Shown here piece by piece: positions 14,649 to 14,815 of a stretch of 14,815 bases of DNA (the first letter of the stretch is position 1; the number at the start of each line of letters is the position of its first letter). A model generated the notes under the pieces. The model was not told where the DNA came from. It saw only the letters and a list, made by a program, of their open reading frames with translations, and ran no database searches. Source of the stretch: Rhodobacterales bacterium UBA5972 (GTDB lineage: Bacteria > Pseudomonadota > Alphaproteobacteria > Rhodobacterales > Rhodobacteraceae); the NCBI GenBank assembly GCA_002430125.1, contig DJBQ01000152.1:13428-28242 (forward strand). Reading direction: 5' to 3'. A program made the translations under genes and the position numbers.

Positions 14649-14815
14649 TTACTTCTTTACGATCCGCCCATCCGTATAGGGCTTGTATCCATCGCTTTGC
14701 GCCAGATACTCGGCCACCACATCCGCCAGATCGGGTCCGTAGTCATACGCATTCGTAGCCGTGATGAACATTTTATAGCCATCCCCGCCACCGCGCACGT
14801 AATTGTTGGAAACCA
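14649..14815 (-). CDS. 5'-nucleotidase/UDP-sugar hydrolase-type protein, C-terminal fragment
   Basis: The last 54 residues of a gene running off the right edge, ending at a TAA (14651-14649). The fragment begins VSNNYVRGGGDGYKMF and contains NAYDYGPDLADVVAEYLA and PYTDGRI. These resemble the end of the 5'-nucleotidase C-terminal domain, where the GGDGY segment lies in the nucleoside-binding half. Full-length relatives are usually exported and remove phosphate from nucleotides, giving nucleosides that can feed purine salvage. Only the tail is visible, so the catalytic metallophosphatase domain and any signal peptide cannot be checked. Confidence 0.75.
   Translation of the reverse strand, partial: VSNNYVRGGGDGYKMFITATNAYDYGPDLADVVAEYLAQSDGYKPYTDGRIVKK

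Noticed and set aside
1-14815. Insertion sequences, phage genes, CRISPR arrays, tRNA genes or attachment sites
   Set aside because: No transposase-like frame, no spaced direct repeats, no tRNA-like cloverleaf and no change in gene style was seen on either strand.

Overview
The window reads as chromosomal DNA of an alphaproteobacterium, most likely a Rhodobacteraceae (roseobacter-type) bacterium. This is inferred from moderately high GC, dense gene packing, protein style, and a mix of purine salvage genes with N-methyl/one-carbon oxidation genes. No mobile element, CRISPR array, tRNA or rRNA was seen.

Layout, left to right. A probable CDS tail and a + strand terminator (1-81) face the end of a CBS-domain magnesium transporter, mgtE (89-1471, -). 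Guanine deaminase guaD (1605-2909, +) is divergent from it. A long imperfect inverted repeat (2931-3018) fills the gap between guaD and a convergent two-gene unit. That unit is an AMP-forming fatty acyl-CoA ligase (4725-6353, -) overlapping by 4 bp an unusual aldehyde dehydrogenase-family protein (3019-4728, -). Divergent from the ligase, behind a structured-looking leader, is an NCS2 purine permease (6649-7992, +), closed by a strong UUCG-loop terminator.

From 13348 leftward runs a second minus-strand group. It holds a Rieske non-heme iron oxygenase (12176-13348), an unrecognised 75-residue helical protein (11952-12179, 4-bp overlap), an 806-residue dimethylglycine/sarcosine dehydrogenase-type flavoprotein with a folate-binding GcvT half (9486-11906), and an 8-oxoguanine deaminase-type amidohydrolase (8085-9416), which may also have its own promoter. 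Divergent from the Rieske gene is an exported, amicyanin-like cupredoxin (13561-13890, +). It converges on, and overlaps by 4 bp, a SRAP/YedK-type DNA-protein crosslink protein (13887-14555, -). The right edge holds the C-terminus of a 5'-nucleotidase-type enzyme (14649-14815, -) with its own terminator.

How it fits together. Guanine deaminase, a purine permease, an 8-oxoguanine deaminase-like enzyme and a 5'-nucleotidase form a loose purine uptake and salvage neighbourhood that would yield xanthine and urate. The Rieske oxygenase and the folate-linked demethylating dehydrogenase suggest stepwise oxidative N-demethylation of a methylated amine, with methyl carbon passed to tetrahydrofolate. 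The most interesting feature is that these demethylation genes lie directly upstream of the 8-oxoguanine deaminase-like gene. The substrate could be an ordinary quaternary amine, with the deaminase there by chance, or an N-methylated purine or related heterocycle. The sequence alone does not decide. No Rieske reductase gene is present in the window.
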